Shown here: piece after piece, positions 26,861 through 34,833 of the stretch
Position numbering within the stretch: position 1 is the stretch's first letter
Layout: each line of letters opens with the position of its first letter
DNA from: Enterobacteriaceae bacterium 4M9
GTDB lineage: Bacteria > Pseudomonadota > Gammaproteobacteria > Enterobacterales > Enterobacteriaceae
Length of the DNA stretch: 64,000 bases
Reading direction: 5' to 3'
Assembly (NCBI GenBank): GCA_010092695.1
Contig: JAADJJ010000001.1
Location: 1,054,001 to 1,118,000 of the forward strand
The notes under the pieces: model-generated
What the model saw: the letters and a program-made list of their open reading frames with translations, nothing else
The model's database searches: none
What the model was told of the DNA's origin: nothing
Program-made: the position numbers and the translations under genes

Positions 26861-26905
26861 ACAGGCGAGGAAATATGACAATCATGTCATAGCCCGCTCG
26901 CCTGT
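26861..26905. repeat. Nested inverted repeats between permease and LysR genes
   Basis: Outer arms ACAGGCGAG (26861-26869) and CTCGCCTGT (26897-26905) enclose inner arms TATGACA (26874-26880) and TGTCATA (26885-26891) with an ATCA centre. Both pairs are perfect. The structure fills half of the intergenic gap; it may be a regulator site, an attenuating or a processing hairpin. Confidence 0.55.
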
Positions 26906-26925
26906 GACCAGTTACTCCACATTTA

Positions 26926-28167
26926 TCAGACGTTGGCTGTGACCGGACGCTGATTAATACGGCTCAGTACCCCATAGCCCAGGCAGGCCACCAGAATGGA
27001 GTCCACTGACGGAATGGTGGTCAGGGTAAAAATGCCATTGGCCGTTGCAAAGCCGACAACACTTGCCGCCGCCCAGGCAACGAAGGTCAACACTTTCACC
27101 GCAGGCTCTTCTTGCAGCACGCTTTCCTGATAACCATGGCGACGATAAAGCAGGAAGTCAGCGATATAAATCCCGGCGACTGGCGGGGTGGCAATGCCCA
27201 GGAACAGCAGGAACGGAATGAAGATGTTCATGATGTCGAGGCTACCGACGATTGTTGCCAGAATACCAAGCGCAAGCGTTATCTGCCATTTTGGAAAACG
27301 GGTGAACAGGGTTGACACCACTAGCGTGCCCTGGAACATATTCCCGGCGTTACCGGTGACGCAGGCGAAGATCAGCAGCAGTGCGGCAGGCAGAACAGCA
27401 CCAAATACCGCCATCGCACCCAACAATGAACCTTTGCCGCTTAACGCGCTTGGCGTCGCACCGATCCAGTAAAGCAGCGGATAAGCCACCAGAAACGTCA
27501 GTACCGCCGCTTTCAGCGCATGTTTGCGGTTATGCACGAAGCTACCGAAATCAGGCAGTGTTGCCACCAACACGATAATGGTGCCCACCACGGTGGAAAT
27601 CGCCACGCCGGTGTTCATGGTGGAAAGTTGCTGTGTAACCACAGGCGCATCCGTATGGTTCACAATCCACAGGATGTAGCACAGAACCAGCGCAATCACT
27701 GGCACCGCGATTTGTGCAACCTTTCCCAGCACCTCGAAGCCAAATGCGGTCGACGCGACGAAAATCACGCAACCGATCGCCACCAGCAGCGGAACAGGCA
27801 GCATAACGCCATGCTCTGCCAGCAGATCATGGACAGAATGGCCGAACATATTGGCGGTTACCGCAATCCAGCCAAACAAACTGATAGCCATCAGAATATT
27901 GATAGCAATAGCGCCTTTCTCGCCAAAGGCATATTTCACAATGCCATAGGTCGGTAAACGTGCTTTTTCGCCGACGCTGATGGTGATCGCAGCAAGCAGT
28001 GTCAGAATCAAACCACCCGCTATAACTACCGTCAGCAGGGTAGTCGACGAAAGCTGATTGCCGAGGCTCGAAGATGAAAGTAGAACCGGTGTTACAGCAA
28101 TGCCGAGTAAAATCATCGCAATACGCAACCCGGAGGCCGTATTGAGATTTTCAGTGGTTTTACGCAT
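26926..28167 (-). CDS. NCS1-family purine/pyrimidine-type permease (CodB-like)
   Basis: A 413-residue integral membrane protein, close to CodB (419), with about 12 hydrophobic segments. Signature stretches are LLGIAVTPVLL (TM1), GWIAVTANMFG and VGSLDIMNIFIPFLLFLGIATPPVAGIYIADF, the last typical of the cytosine permease/NCS1 group that imports nucleobases, hydantoins or allantoin with H+ or Na+. Within this operon it would import the carbamoylated or heterocyclic substrate. AAGGGA precedes the ATG by 8 bases; the gene lies 25 bp after the allophanate-hydrolase-like gene. Confidence 0.88.
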   Translation of the reverse strand: MRKTTENLNTASGLRIAMILLGIAVTPVLLSSSSLGNQLSSTTLLTVVIAGGLILTLLAAITISVGEKARLPTYGIVKYAFGEKGAIAINILMAISLFGWIAVTANMFGHSVHDLLAEHGVMLPVPLLVAIGCVIFVASTAFGFEVLGKVAQIAVPVIALVLCYILWIVNHTDAPVVTQQLSTMNTGVAISTVVGTIIVLVATLPDFGSFVHNRKHALKAAVLTFLVAYPLLYWIGATPSALSGKGSLLGAMAVFGAVLPAALLLIFACVTGNAGNMFQGTLVVSTLFTRFPKWQITLALGILATIVGSLDIMNIFIPFLLFLGIATPPVAGIYIADFLLYRRHGYQESVLQEEPAVKVLTFVAWAAASVVGFATANGIFTLTTIPSVDSILVACLGYGVLSRINQRPVTANV

Positions 28168-28192
28168 AGTCAGTTCCCTTACAAGCTAATCA

Positions 28193-28585
28193 TTATGCTG
28201 TGTGATGGTGACCGGTGTAGTGACGCCAGCAGCCAATGTCGGTTATCTCTTTTTGGCCTTCAACCAGCCACGGCTCTGCCAGTACGCCCAGTACTTCGCT
28301 GCCGTCTGCAAGACGCACTTTGCCGATACTCAGGCCCGCCGGTTCGCTCACCAGTAAGTCAGCAAAAGACGCCAGAGGCAGCTCCCAAATTTCGAGAGCG
28401 ACTTCTGTACCACCAGTAGCCACGCGGATCATGCCAGGATGTTTGTCGTTAATGGTCCACAGCCGATAGTGGGCATCGGTTTTCGCTTCACGCACAAACA
28501 CGCCACCGGCATTTTTCATGTTGGGGTTCAGTTCAAGGCCACGCATCAGGGTGCCGTTAACGGCGAGTAAAGTTGTTTTGCTCAT
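28193..28585 (-). CDS. Stand-alone allophanate hydrolase C-terminal-domain-like protein
   Basis: A 130-residue protein resembling the C-terminal domain of allophanate hydrolase (AtzF/Dur1,2 type), which has a gamma-glutamylcyclotransferase-like fold: NGTLMRGLELNPNM at the start, EIWELPLASF at residues 65-74, LSIGKVRLADG and ITDIGCWRHY near the end. In allophanate hydrolase this domain acts on the N-carboxycarbamate formed by the amidase domain. Here the amidase domain is absent both from this protein and from the cluster. Position between the carbamate kinase and permease genes points to a role in the same pathway. Family assignment is by recollected motif, so moderately sure. Confidence 0.7.
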   Translation of the reverse strand: MSKTTLLAVNGTLMRGLELNPNMKNAGGVFVREAKTDAHYRLWTINDKHPGMIRVATGGTEVALEIWELPLASFADLLVSEPAGLSIGKVRLADGSEVLGVLAEPWLVEGQKEITDIGCWRHYTGHHHTA

Positions 28586-28625
28586 TGTGTTGTCTCCAGG
28601 GCGACCATTGCCGCCCGTTTAACGG

Positions 28626-29588
28626 TTAATCTTCACCAATCCAGGTGCCAGTTTTATGTTCCAGGGCGGCTTTAATGGCCTGCGGGCTGGTTATCAAGCC
28701 GCGGCCTTTTTGTCCTTTGGCATGGCTTTGCGCCACAAACCCGAGAATGGCTTCGACTTTCGGCTGCATGCTGCCTGCACCAAACTGTCCTTCGGAAATC
28801 AATTTTTCCGCTTCCCCAACACTGAGTTTGTCGAGCCAACGCTGCTCCGGTGTGCCGAAATTCACAGCGACTTGCTCAACGCCTGTTGGGATCAGCAGCA
28901 GTTCAGCACCCAATTGTTCTGCCAGCAGCGCGGACGCGAGGTCTTTGTCGATAACCGCTTCGATCCCGTTCAGTTGCCCGTTTTCGTCGCGAATAACCGG
29001 AATACCGCCGCCGCCGCAGGCAATCACAATGCAGCCTTGTTTCAGCAGCATGGCGATGGTGTCGAGCTCAACGATCTCCAGTGGCCGAGGAGAAGGGACA
29101 GTGCGACGCCAGCCGCGACCGGCATCTTCCATCAGCGTCCAGCCCAGTTCACACTGGCGTTCCAGTGCGGTGGCTTCATCGAAGAAGGCACCAATTGGCT
29201 TGGTTGGGTGGCTGAATGCCGGATCGTTGACATCAACACGCGTCTGCGTCACCAACGTCACGACAGGCTTGTGAATGCCACGGCGTTGCAGTTCGTTGCT
29301 TAATGCCTTCTGAAACATATAGCCAATCGCACCCTGGGTATCGCCAACGGCGTAGTCCAGAGGAACCGGCGCGACTTCGCGACTCGACAGCTCCGAGCGA
29401 CGCAGGATGAAACCAACCTGTGGCCCGTTGCCGTGGGTCAGCACCAGCGACCAGCCTGCTTCAATCATGTCGCAGATATGGCGTACGCTTTCGGTCACGG
29501 ACTGATACTGATCCGGAATGCTGTTGTGTTCATCGTCCTGGATTAAGGCGTTACCGCCCACAGCGATGATAGCGAGAGGGCCGTTCAT
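28626..29588 (-). CDS. Carbamate kinase family protein
   Basis: A 320-residue amino-acid kinase fold protein of the carbamate kinase family (ArcC, YahI, AllK). Motifs are AVGGNAL (9-14 region), HGNGPQVG at 53-60, DVNDPAFSHPTKPIG at about 119-133 and ACGGGGIPV at 190-198. It would convert carbamoyl phosphate and ADP to ATP, CO2 and ammonia, giving the energy yield of the pathway. Its start overlaps the stop of the DUF1116 gene by 4 bp (ATGA), showing translational coupling. Confidence 0.93.
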   Translation of the reverse strand: MNGPLAIIAVGGNALIQDDEHNSIPDQYQSVTESVRHICDMIEAGWSLVLTHGNGPQVGFILRRSELSSREVAPVPLDYAVGDTQGAIGYMFQKALSNELQRRGIHKPVVTLVTQTRVDVNDPAFSHPTKPIGAFFDEATALERQCELGWTLMEDAGRGWRRTVPSPRPLEIVELDTIAMLLKQGCIVIACGGGGIPVIRDENGQLNGIEAVIDKDLASALLAEQLGAELLLIPTGVEQVAVNFGTPEQRWLDKLSVGEAEKLISEGQFGAGSMQPKVEAILGFVAQSHAKGQKGRGLITSPQAIKAALEHKTGTWIGED

Positions 29589-31006
29589 CGTTTTGCTCCT
29601 TGTGCAACGTTGTGTGCCAGCGCCTCCAGCGCTTCGTTAAAGCAGACCATTGGCGCGGTAGTGATCCCCGCACCAATCTGACCGACGCCCGCTTCTTTAT
29701 GAGCAATCCCGGTGTTAATGATCGGCAGAATGCTGCGATCCACTACTTTACGGGCATCGATTCCGGCAGCCGTCGGGGCGAAGTTGAGTGCAGGCAGCGT
29801 AAAGGCCGGATTAGTGCCAAGCGTAATCAGCTGCATCCGGCGGCTGTTATTGGTGGCATCGGCAGGAGTACCGCCGACGAATTTCACGATGGCCGGGGAA
29901 GACGCCATTGCAAAACCGCCCACGCCTGCGGTTTCAGTGATGGCGCTGTCGCCCAGATCGGCGGCGGCATCGTCCACGCCATAACCCGGGAAGAACAGGC
30001 CTTCCACTGGGTTAGCGGGTGCCTGGAACCATTTGTCGCCCGTGCCGGATAGACGGATACCGAAGTTCACGCCGTTACGCGCCATGACGGTAACCATTGA
30101 ACTGAATGGCACGTTCGTTGCGGCATCCATCATCGCTTTACAGGCCGCCATCGACAGGTTGAGGAAGAAGTGGTCGTTACTGGTGATGAAGGTCACCACG
30201 CGCTGCACCTGATCCTGTGGCAGGTTACACGCCAGTAGGGCAGGGAAGAGACGCTTCAGAAGCAGGCCCGTCGCCGCAGCATTGCGGTTGTGCACCTCAT
30301 CGCCCATATGTAGCGCCTGTGCCATCAACGGTTTCAGCTCCAGTTCGCCTGTCTGACTTACTGCGGCTTTCATTGCCGGGCCAAGCTCTTCTTTCATCCA
30401 TGTCAGACGTTTGAGCACTTCGTCATTGTTCGCACCAAAGCGCAGTACTTTGCCCAGCCCTTCATTGAAGTTGCTGTATGCACGCTTACCGTTGGCCTTG
30501 TTTTCAATAACCCACAGCGGCATTGACGGGCTGATGATGCCGGCCATCGGGCCGACCGCGTCATAATGGTGGCAAGGTGAGAGGTCAACTGCTCCACTCA
30601 GTATCAGCAGTTCAGCGGCCTGGTGATCGGTTGCCCAACCTTCAAACAACACTGCACCAATGATGGCGCCTTTGACCGGGCCACACATATTTTTCCAGGC
30701 GATTGGCGGACCGGAGTGCAGAATGAGTTTGCGCTCACGCATTGCCGGAATGGCGTCCGCCGCATTCATTACATCGACCAAAGCAGGCTGTGCAGAAAGA
30801 TAACGCTCCATTGCAACGAGGTTGGCGGCTTCAACGCGAGGGTGTGCCAGTAGCGACGCCAAATCCAGACCGGCCTGACGATCGCCTGCACCCGGTGGTT
30901 GCCAGTTCAACGCGACAACCTGGCCGCCAGCGTGCTGGATGTTTTCGGCAAAGCTGGTGAGACCGGCATTAATGACGCTCAGCGGCTGTGTGAATAAGAG
31001 GTTCAT
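29585..31006 (-). CDS. DUF1116 protein, AllG/YahG-like subunit of a carbamoyltransferase
   Basis: A 473-residue DUF1116 protein, like YahG (472) and YlbE/AllG of E. coli. AllG is one of three subunits (AllF, AllG, AllH) of oxamate transcarbamylase, which phosphorolyses oxamate to oxalurate-related products and carbamoyl phosphate in allantoin breakdown. Conserved blocks include HSGPPIAWKNMCGPVKGAI, DLSPCHHYDAVGPMAGI and RNGVNFGIRLSGTGDKWF. It overlaps both neighbours by 4 bp (FdrA gene upstream, carbamate kinase gene downstream), the organisation expected for a multi-subunit enzyme plus its kinase. Confidence 0.88.
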   Translation of the reverse strand: MNLLFTQPLSVINAGLTSFAENIQHAGGQVVALNWQPPGAGDRQAGLDLASLLAHPRVEAANLVAMERYLSAQPALVDVMNAADAIPAMRERKLILHSGPPIAWKNMCGPVKGAIIGAVLFEGWATDHQAAELLILSGAVDLSPCHHYDAVGPMAGIISPSMPLWVIENKANGKRAYSNFNEGLGKVLRFGANNDEVLKRLTWMKEELGPAMKAAVSQTGELELKPLMAQALHMGDEVHNRNAAATGLLLKRLFPALLACNLPQDQVQRVVTFITSNDHFFLNLSMAACKAMMDAATNVPFSSMVTVMARNGVNFGIRLSGTGDKWFQAPANPVEGLFFPGYGVDDAAADLGDSAITETAGVGGFAMASSPAIVKFVGGTPADATNNSRRMQLITLGTNPAFTLPALNFAPTAAGIDARKVVDRSILPIINTGIAHKEAGVGQIGAGITTAPMVCFNEALEALAHNVAQGAKR

Positions 31007-32562
31007 GCTTGTTTTCCTTCTTTCTGCGCCTGACGTTCAACAACGGTTGCGGCCCACTGAGCGGCCTGTGCATTGCAACCCGCAACGAGAACATCGTGTT
31101 CGCGAAGCGCGTTAATCTGTTGAGTACGTTGCTGAGGGTCAGCATCGGTGCCGCAGACATGAGCAATCAGCAGCGGGCCGTTGTCACGTTTAACGGATGC
31201 CAGCGCGCTCAGTAAATCGGCCGCGGGTTCGGCGGCGGCACCGTAGCCAAGAACCAAATCAAACAGCACCACGGTAGTGGTCGGGTCATTCATCTCATCA
31301 ATAATTCGTTGGTTACGCTGTGTCGGGTCAATCATCGGATGTGGCCGGCCACGGGTGAAGTCATCATCACCCATGTCGATAAGCGTATGACCGCTGCTGT
31401 GCCAGAGATCGGCCAGAGGCTGATTGCCTTTTACCGGCGTATTTGAACTCGCGGTGATACCGTGCTGCTGACAAATAAGCTGCCCTTCGTAGCAGAAGGT
31501 ACCGCCAGCAAACACGCCACGCAGCGCCTGACGACGAGTATCGAGTCGCTGACATTGCTGTTCCAACATTTGGCGGTCGGTATCAGAAATGGTCTGTGTG
31601 TCTTGAGTCACAGCGGTGTTATTGAGTAGCGCAACGGCCATTTCAGCGGCTTGTGCAAGCGTTGCTGCGGCATTGATTCCGGTCCTTGTAATGCTGTCTG
31701 GTGCTGCACCAAGGAAGTTCACGACAACGGGTTTTCCGGCCTTCTGCGCTTCGGTGAGGATCATCTGCGCAACATCACGAGCAGGCGGTTTGGAGATAAG
31801 CACAATGACCTTTGTCTCGTCATCATTGGCCAGTGCCTGCAACCCTTGTAGCATGCTGATGCCGCCGATCGCTTCATGCAGGTCGTGGCCACCTGTACCC
31901 AGTGCCTGAGAAATGCCTGCGCCGAGCTGATCAACACGACAGGTGACTTCCTGTAACCCGGTGCCGGACGCACCGACCACGCCAATCGCACCGCGGCGCA
32001 CGACGTTAGCGAAGCCGAGTGGTGTTCCGTTGACAATTGCAGTGCCGCAATCCGGTCCCATCACAATCAGATTCTTTTCGCGGGCTAACAGTTTGACCGC
32101 TTTTTCCTGTTCCAGGCTGACGTTGTCGCTGAACAACATCACGTTCATGCCCAGTTGCAGCGCTTTAATGGCTTCAGCAGCAGCGTAATCGCCAGGAACG
32201 GAAATCAGAGCCAGATTAGCCTCAGCAGAGTGCTCTTTTGCCATGGCAATACTGGTGAGTGGCACTTTCGTCACACCCGATTCGTTGTTATCAGTTGGCT
32301 TGCTATTCAGTTTCTCTTTTGCCAGTTCCAGCGCCTGTTCGCAGGCGCCAGCTTCACCTTTGACGGCGATAATCAGGTCATTAGGCCCGGCAATAAAATC
32401 GCCGTTCAGCCCGGCATCCATTAACTGTGCCCGATTGGTTTCACTGCCCATGACAACCGATGCCTGCTCAATACCCGACAGGGCATTGATGCTGGCGGAG
32501 ATCTGCATCAGAGACACAGAGTCCTGATAGAGATTGTTAAAAACACGATGTACTACGCTCAT
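31003..32562 (-). CDS. FdrA family protein (AllF/YahF-like), acyl-CoA synthetase-like subunit
   Basis: A 519-residue FdrA-family protein, near YahF (515) in length. It has the succinyl-CoA-synthetase-like Rossmann and ligase layout: a GPDCGT segment at 169-174, GVVGASGTG at 194-202 and GTGGHDLHE at 222-230 with a candidate phospho-accepting His. FdrA (AllF) is the largest subunit of the oxamate transcarbamylase of E. coli. It is fourth from the end of the transcript start side, 50 bp after the DUF2877 gene, and overlaps the DUF1116 gene. The start at 32562 has only a weak AGG site. Confidence 0.9.
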   Translation of the reverse strand: MSVVHRVFNNLYQDSVSLMQISASINALSGIEQASVVMGSETNRAQLMDAGLNGDFIAGPNDLIIAVKGEAGACEQALELAKEKLNSKPTDNNESGVTKVPLTSIAMAKEHSAEANLALISVPGDYAAAEAIKALQLGMNVMLFSDNVSLEQEKAVKLLAREKNLIVMGPDCGTAIVNGTPLGFANVVRRGAIGVVGASGTGLQEVTCRVDQLGAGISQALGTGGHDLHEAIGGISMLQGLQALANDDETKVIVLISKPPARDVAQMILTEAQKAGKPVVVNFLGAAPDSITRTGINAAATLAQAAEMAVALLNNTAVTQDTQTISDTDRQMLEQQCQRLDTRRQALRGVFAGGTFCYEGQLICQQHGITASSNTPVKGNQPLADLWHSSGHTLIDMGDDDFTRGRPHPMIDPTQRNQRIIDEMNDPTTTVVLFDLVLGYGAAAEPAADLLSALASVKRDNGPLLIAHVCGTDADPQQRTQQINALREHDVLVAGCNAQAAQWAATVVERQAQKEGKQA

Positions 32563-32612
32563 ATGTCGTACCTGTCATTGTCGGTCGCGATTCGAAGAAA
32601 TAAAAAACGGTG

Positions 32613-33470
32613 TTACAGCCGCAAAAAGCGCTGGTTCCTTAAGCCGTGCAGAAAACCGGCCATGCAGTCCGCGCCAGATGCGGCGCCAAAGGCCATCACG
32701 GTCATTGCGTTCTTTCGCAAGGTTTCAGCACAGAAGGGCCGCAATAGCTGGTCCATCAACTGGCAGAGTGCCTGCGAGAAATGCCCGTCCAGTGCCCGTT
32801 GCAGATAGTGACGACTGATGTCATTGGTTCGGGTCAGCCGTGGGGCAATAACACTCACCAGCTGTTGCTGGTGTTTGGCGATAAGCGGATGTTGGATTGT
32901 CTTTAACGCCGCTAAATAGCCGAGTAGATAATCGTCACCGTCGGGGGTTAACCCACCACCAAAACCGATTGTGCGGTCCGCCATTTCAGCCAGTTGCATC
33001 TCGGTATGATCGGGAGAAATATCGACCGGGATCCCGAGTGCATCGTTAGGTAGCAGACGCAAAACGCTGTCGACACGCTGCTGTTCGCACCACAACGCCA
33101 GTTGCTCTTCAAGGAAAGACTGCATCTGCTCCTGGCTGCATAAAGGAGAATCCGGCCTTTGCGATGGCATCCAGACCGGAGCGGCGGTTAGCTCGATATA
33201 CCACTCGCGGCAACGAAGCCTGTGCTGTGCCCACTGCACTTCACTGGCATTGCGCCAGTCCCAGCGTTGTGCAACGGCTACCCTCACGGCATCTGGATGA
33301 TTCAGACTGCTGTGTGCGCAAATCAGTGGCAGAAGATGGCCATCCTTCAGTTGCACATTCAGGGTGTGCCTGAAAGCGCTGTGTATTTGCAGCATCCCGT
33401 CTGGCGTGGCGGTTAACCGTTGAGCAGCGAGATAACCGATGCTCAGGGCGCGTAGCGAAACGGGATGCAT
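32613..33470 (-). CDS. DUF2877 protein (AllH/YahE-like)
   Basis: A 285-residue DUF2877 protein, near YahE (287) and YlbF/AllH (271) in length. The family hallmark GFGGGLTPDGDDYLLG is at residues 169-184. AllH is the third subunit of E. coli oxamate transcarbamylase. It follows the cysteine hydrolase gene by 6 bp. Presence of all three OXTCase-type subunits in one operon argues that a carbamoyl-phosphate-forming carbamoyltransferase is made here. Confidence 0.87.
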   Translation of the reverse strand: MHPVSLRALSIGYLAAQRLTATPDGMLQIHSAFRHTLNVQLKDGHLLPLICAHSSLNHPDAVRVAVAQRWDWRNASEVQWAQHRLRCREWYIELTAAPVWMPSQRPDSPLCSQEQMQSFLEEQLALWCEQQRVDSVLRLLPNDALGIPVDISPDHTEMQLAEMADRTIGFGGGLTPDGDDYLLGYLAALKTIQHPLIAKHQQQLVSVIAPRLTRTNDISRHYLQRALDGHFSQALCQLMDQLLRPFCAETLRKNAMTVMAFGAASGADCMAGFLHGLRNQRFLRL

Positions 33471-33476
33471 GGCAAC

Positions 33477-34142
33477 TTACTGTAGACCGGCGATGATGTT
33501 GTCAGCATTGCTGACCCAGCCAAAGATCGCGCCTTGAGCTTTAATCATCTCCAGTGCGTATTTCTGGAATTCAGGGAAATAAGATCCCACGCAATCTTCT
33601 GGAATGATGCACTCATAGCCGCGGTCGTTCGCTTCACGCACCGTGGTGTTGACGCAAACTTCGGTGGTCACGCCGCAGACAATCAGGGTTTTGATCTGAT
33701 GGTTTTGCAAAATCAGGTGCAGGTCGGTCTGATAGAATGCACCCTTGCCTGGCTTGTCGATAATCGGTTCACCGGCAACGGGGTAGAGCTCAGGAATGAT
33801 GTCATGGCCTTGTTCACCGCGTACCAGGATGCGACCCATCGGGCCTTTTTCGCCAATAAACGTCTGGCCGCCACGGGTCAGTTTTGCCGCCGGGCAATCA
33901 CTGAGATCGGCTCGATGGCCTTCGCGAGTATGGATAACCAACATGCCTTCAGCACGCGCAGCATCCAGAACGCGTTTGCACGGTTCAATGGCGGTACGTA
34001 CGAAGGAAACATCGTTACCCAGTGCTTCGCCGAAACCACCCGGTTCAACAAAATCACGCTGCATATCGATCATCACCAGTGCGGTGGTGGTAGGGTCAAA
34101 TGGCAGGTTGAAAGGTTCTGCCTTGAACTGACGCTGTGCCAT
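33477..34142 (-). CDS. Isochorismatase-family cysteine hydrolase, biuret-hydrolase-like
   Basis: A 221-residue cysteine hydrolase. The Asp-Lys-Cys triad is Asp26 (MIDMQRDF), Lys133 (DKPGKGAF) and Cys163 (TTEVCVNTT). Segments THTREGHRADL-like (HTREGHRADL), RGEQGHDIIPELYPVAGEP and REANDRGYECII closely resemble biuret amidohydrolase and related ureide hydrolases rather than nicotinamidase. It would cleave an amide, possibly biuret to allophanate or a related ureido compound. It is the first gene of the operon, with GGAGATACC before its ATG and a LysR-type site 33 bp upstream. Exact substrate is unproven. Confidence 0.88.
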   Translation of the reverse strand: MAQRQFKAEPFNLPFDPTTTALVMIDMQRDFVEPGGFGEALGNDVSFVRTAIEPCKRVLDAARAEGMLVIHTREGHRADLSDCPAAKLTRGGQTFIGEKGPMGRILVRGEQGHDIIPELYPVAGEPIIDKPGKGAFYQTDLHLILQNHQIKTLIVCGVTTEVCVNTTVREANDRGYECIIPEDCVGSYFPEFQKYALEMIKAQGAIFGWVSNADNIIAGLQ

Positions 34143-34174
34143 GGTATCTCCTTACGTGTAAGTAATGTGTGCTG

Positions 34175-34189
34175 ATACTTATTGAGTAT
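34175..34189. promoter_or_regulatory. LysR-type operator upstream of the catabolic operon
   Basis: ATAC-TTATTGA-GTAT fits the classical T-N11-A LysR-type dyad (ATAC-N7-GTAT) and ends 33 bp before the first gene of the operon. It is a natural site for the LysR protein encoded at the operon's far end. Pattern seen; function inferred. Confidence 0.45.
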
Positions 34190-34409
34190 AAGGAGCAGAG
34201 ATGAGAGGAACAGCGAAGAGATTTTTCGCCTGGCGACGAATAATTTGTAATGGATAGCCAACGTGTAGGCGTAGTGTGAGTGGGGTCATAAGAAGGTGGC
34301 TATGATGCAAATTTTTTGATGCTGGAGTGGGTTTTTATGCAACGATTTGCAGTTGAAAGTGTGATGCAGAAAAGCACGACTCTGCCGAAGAGGGCCGCGC
34401 TGGAGGTGA

Positions 34410-34603
34410 TTAGCGGCTCATCCACTGATAACTGCCTGGTAAGGTGTGGCGTTTAAGCGTGTGGAGATCCCAGTCGATACCCAGCCCTGGTGAGGATGAC
34501 GGAAGCGCATAACCGCCTTCAACCTGCAAAACCAGAGGCTGCTATGAGCGAGAAACGGAAGTTCACTAAATCCTGAAATCATCAGGAATGGGCGCAAGCC
34601 CAT
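34410..34603 (-). pseudogene. Frameshifted remnant of an enolase-superfamily (mandelate racemase-type) gene
   Basis: On the minus strand the 3' end reads VEGGYALPSSSPGLGIDWDL and stops at 34410-34412. The GYxxxPxxPGLGIDWD pattern is the C-terminal capping sequence of mandelate racemase/sugar-acid dehydratase proteins. Upstream continuity breaks: a stop (TAG) is in frame just before this segment, and the adjacent ISGFSELPFLAH stretch lies in another frame. Only the last ~60 codons remain. It is a relic, not a gene. Confidence 0.5.
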
Positions 34604-34710
34604 GAATCTCCATGCTCGCTTCCAAGGTAGCGTAATCTACTTTCTAAAAGAGAATGGTGAGGACTTCAGGGATACTTACAAATCAACGGGGAGCAATTCT
34701 GCTTAATGGG

Positions 34711-34740
34711 ATAAGAAATAGGGCAGGAATTTCTGCCCTA
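34711..34740 (-). terminator. Terminator of the Mrr-type nuclease gene
   Basis: TAGGGCAG/CTGCCCTA, an 8-bp stem with a 6-base loop; on the minus strand it is followed by TTTCTTAT. It lies ~95 bp after the nuclease stop. Confidence 0.55.
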
Positions 34741-34833
34741 AGCTAACATCCTTGAATTACTCAACAAATACTCGTGCTGAATTTCTAGTCGTGAACATTC
34801 GTGACAAACATTAGGCTGGATCTGAATCAGTAA

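Larger units (their letters stand above)
34143..34833. other. Operon promoter region with gene relics
   Basis: About 690 bp without an intact gene. The right-hand edge of the catabolic operon (34143-34260) carries its promoter and a LysR-type dyad; 34410-34603 holds a broken enolase-superfamily remnant; 34711-34740 is a terminator for the nuclease gene on the right. The remainder shows nothing recognisable. Confidence 0.55.
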
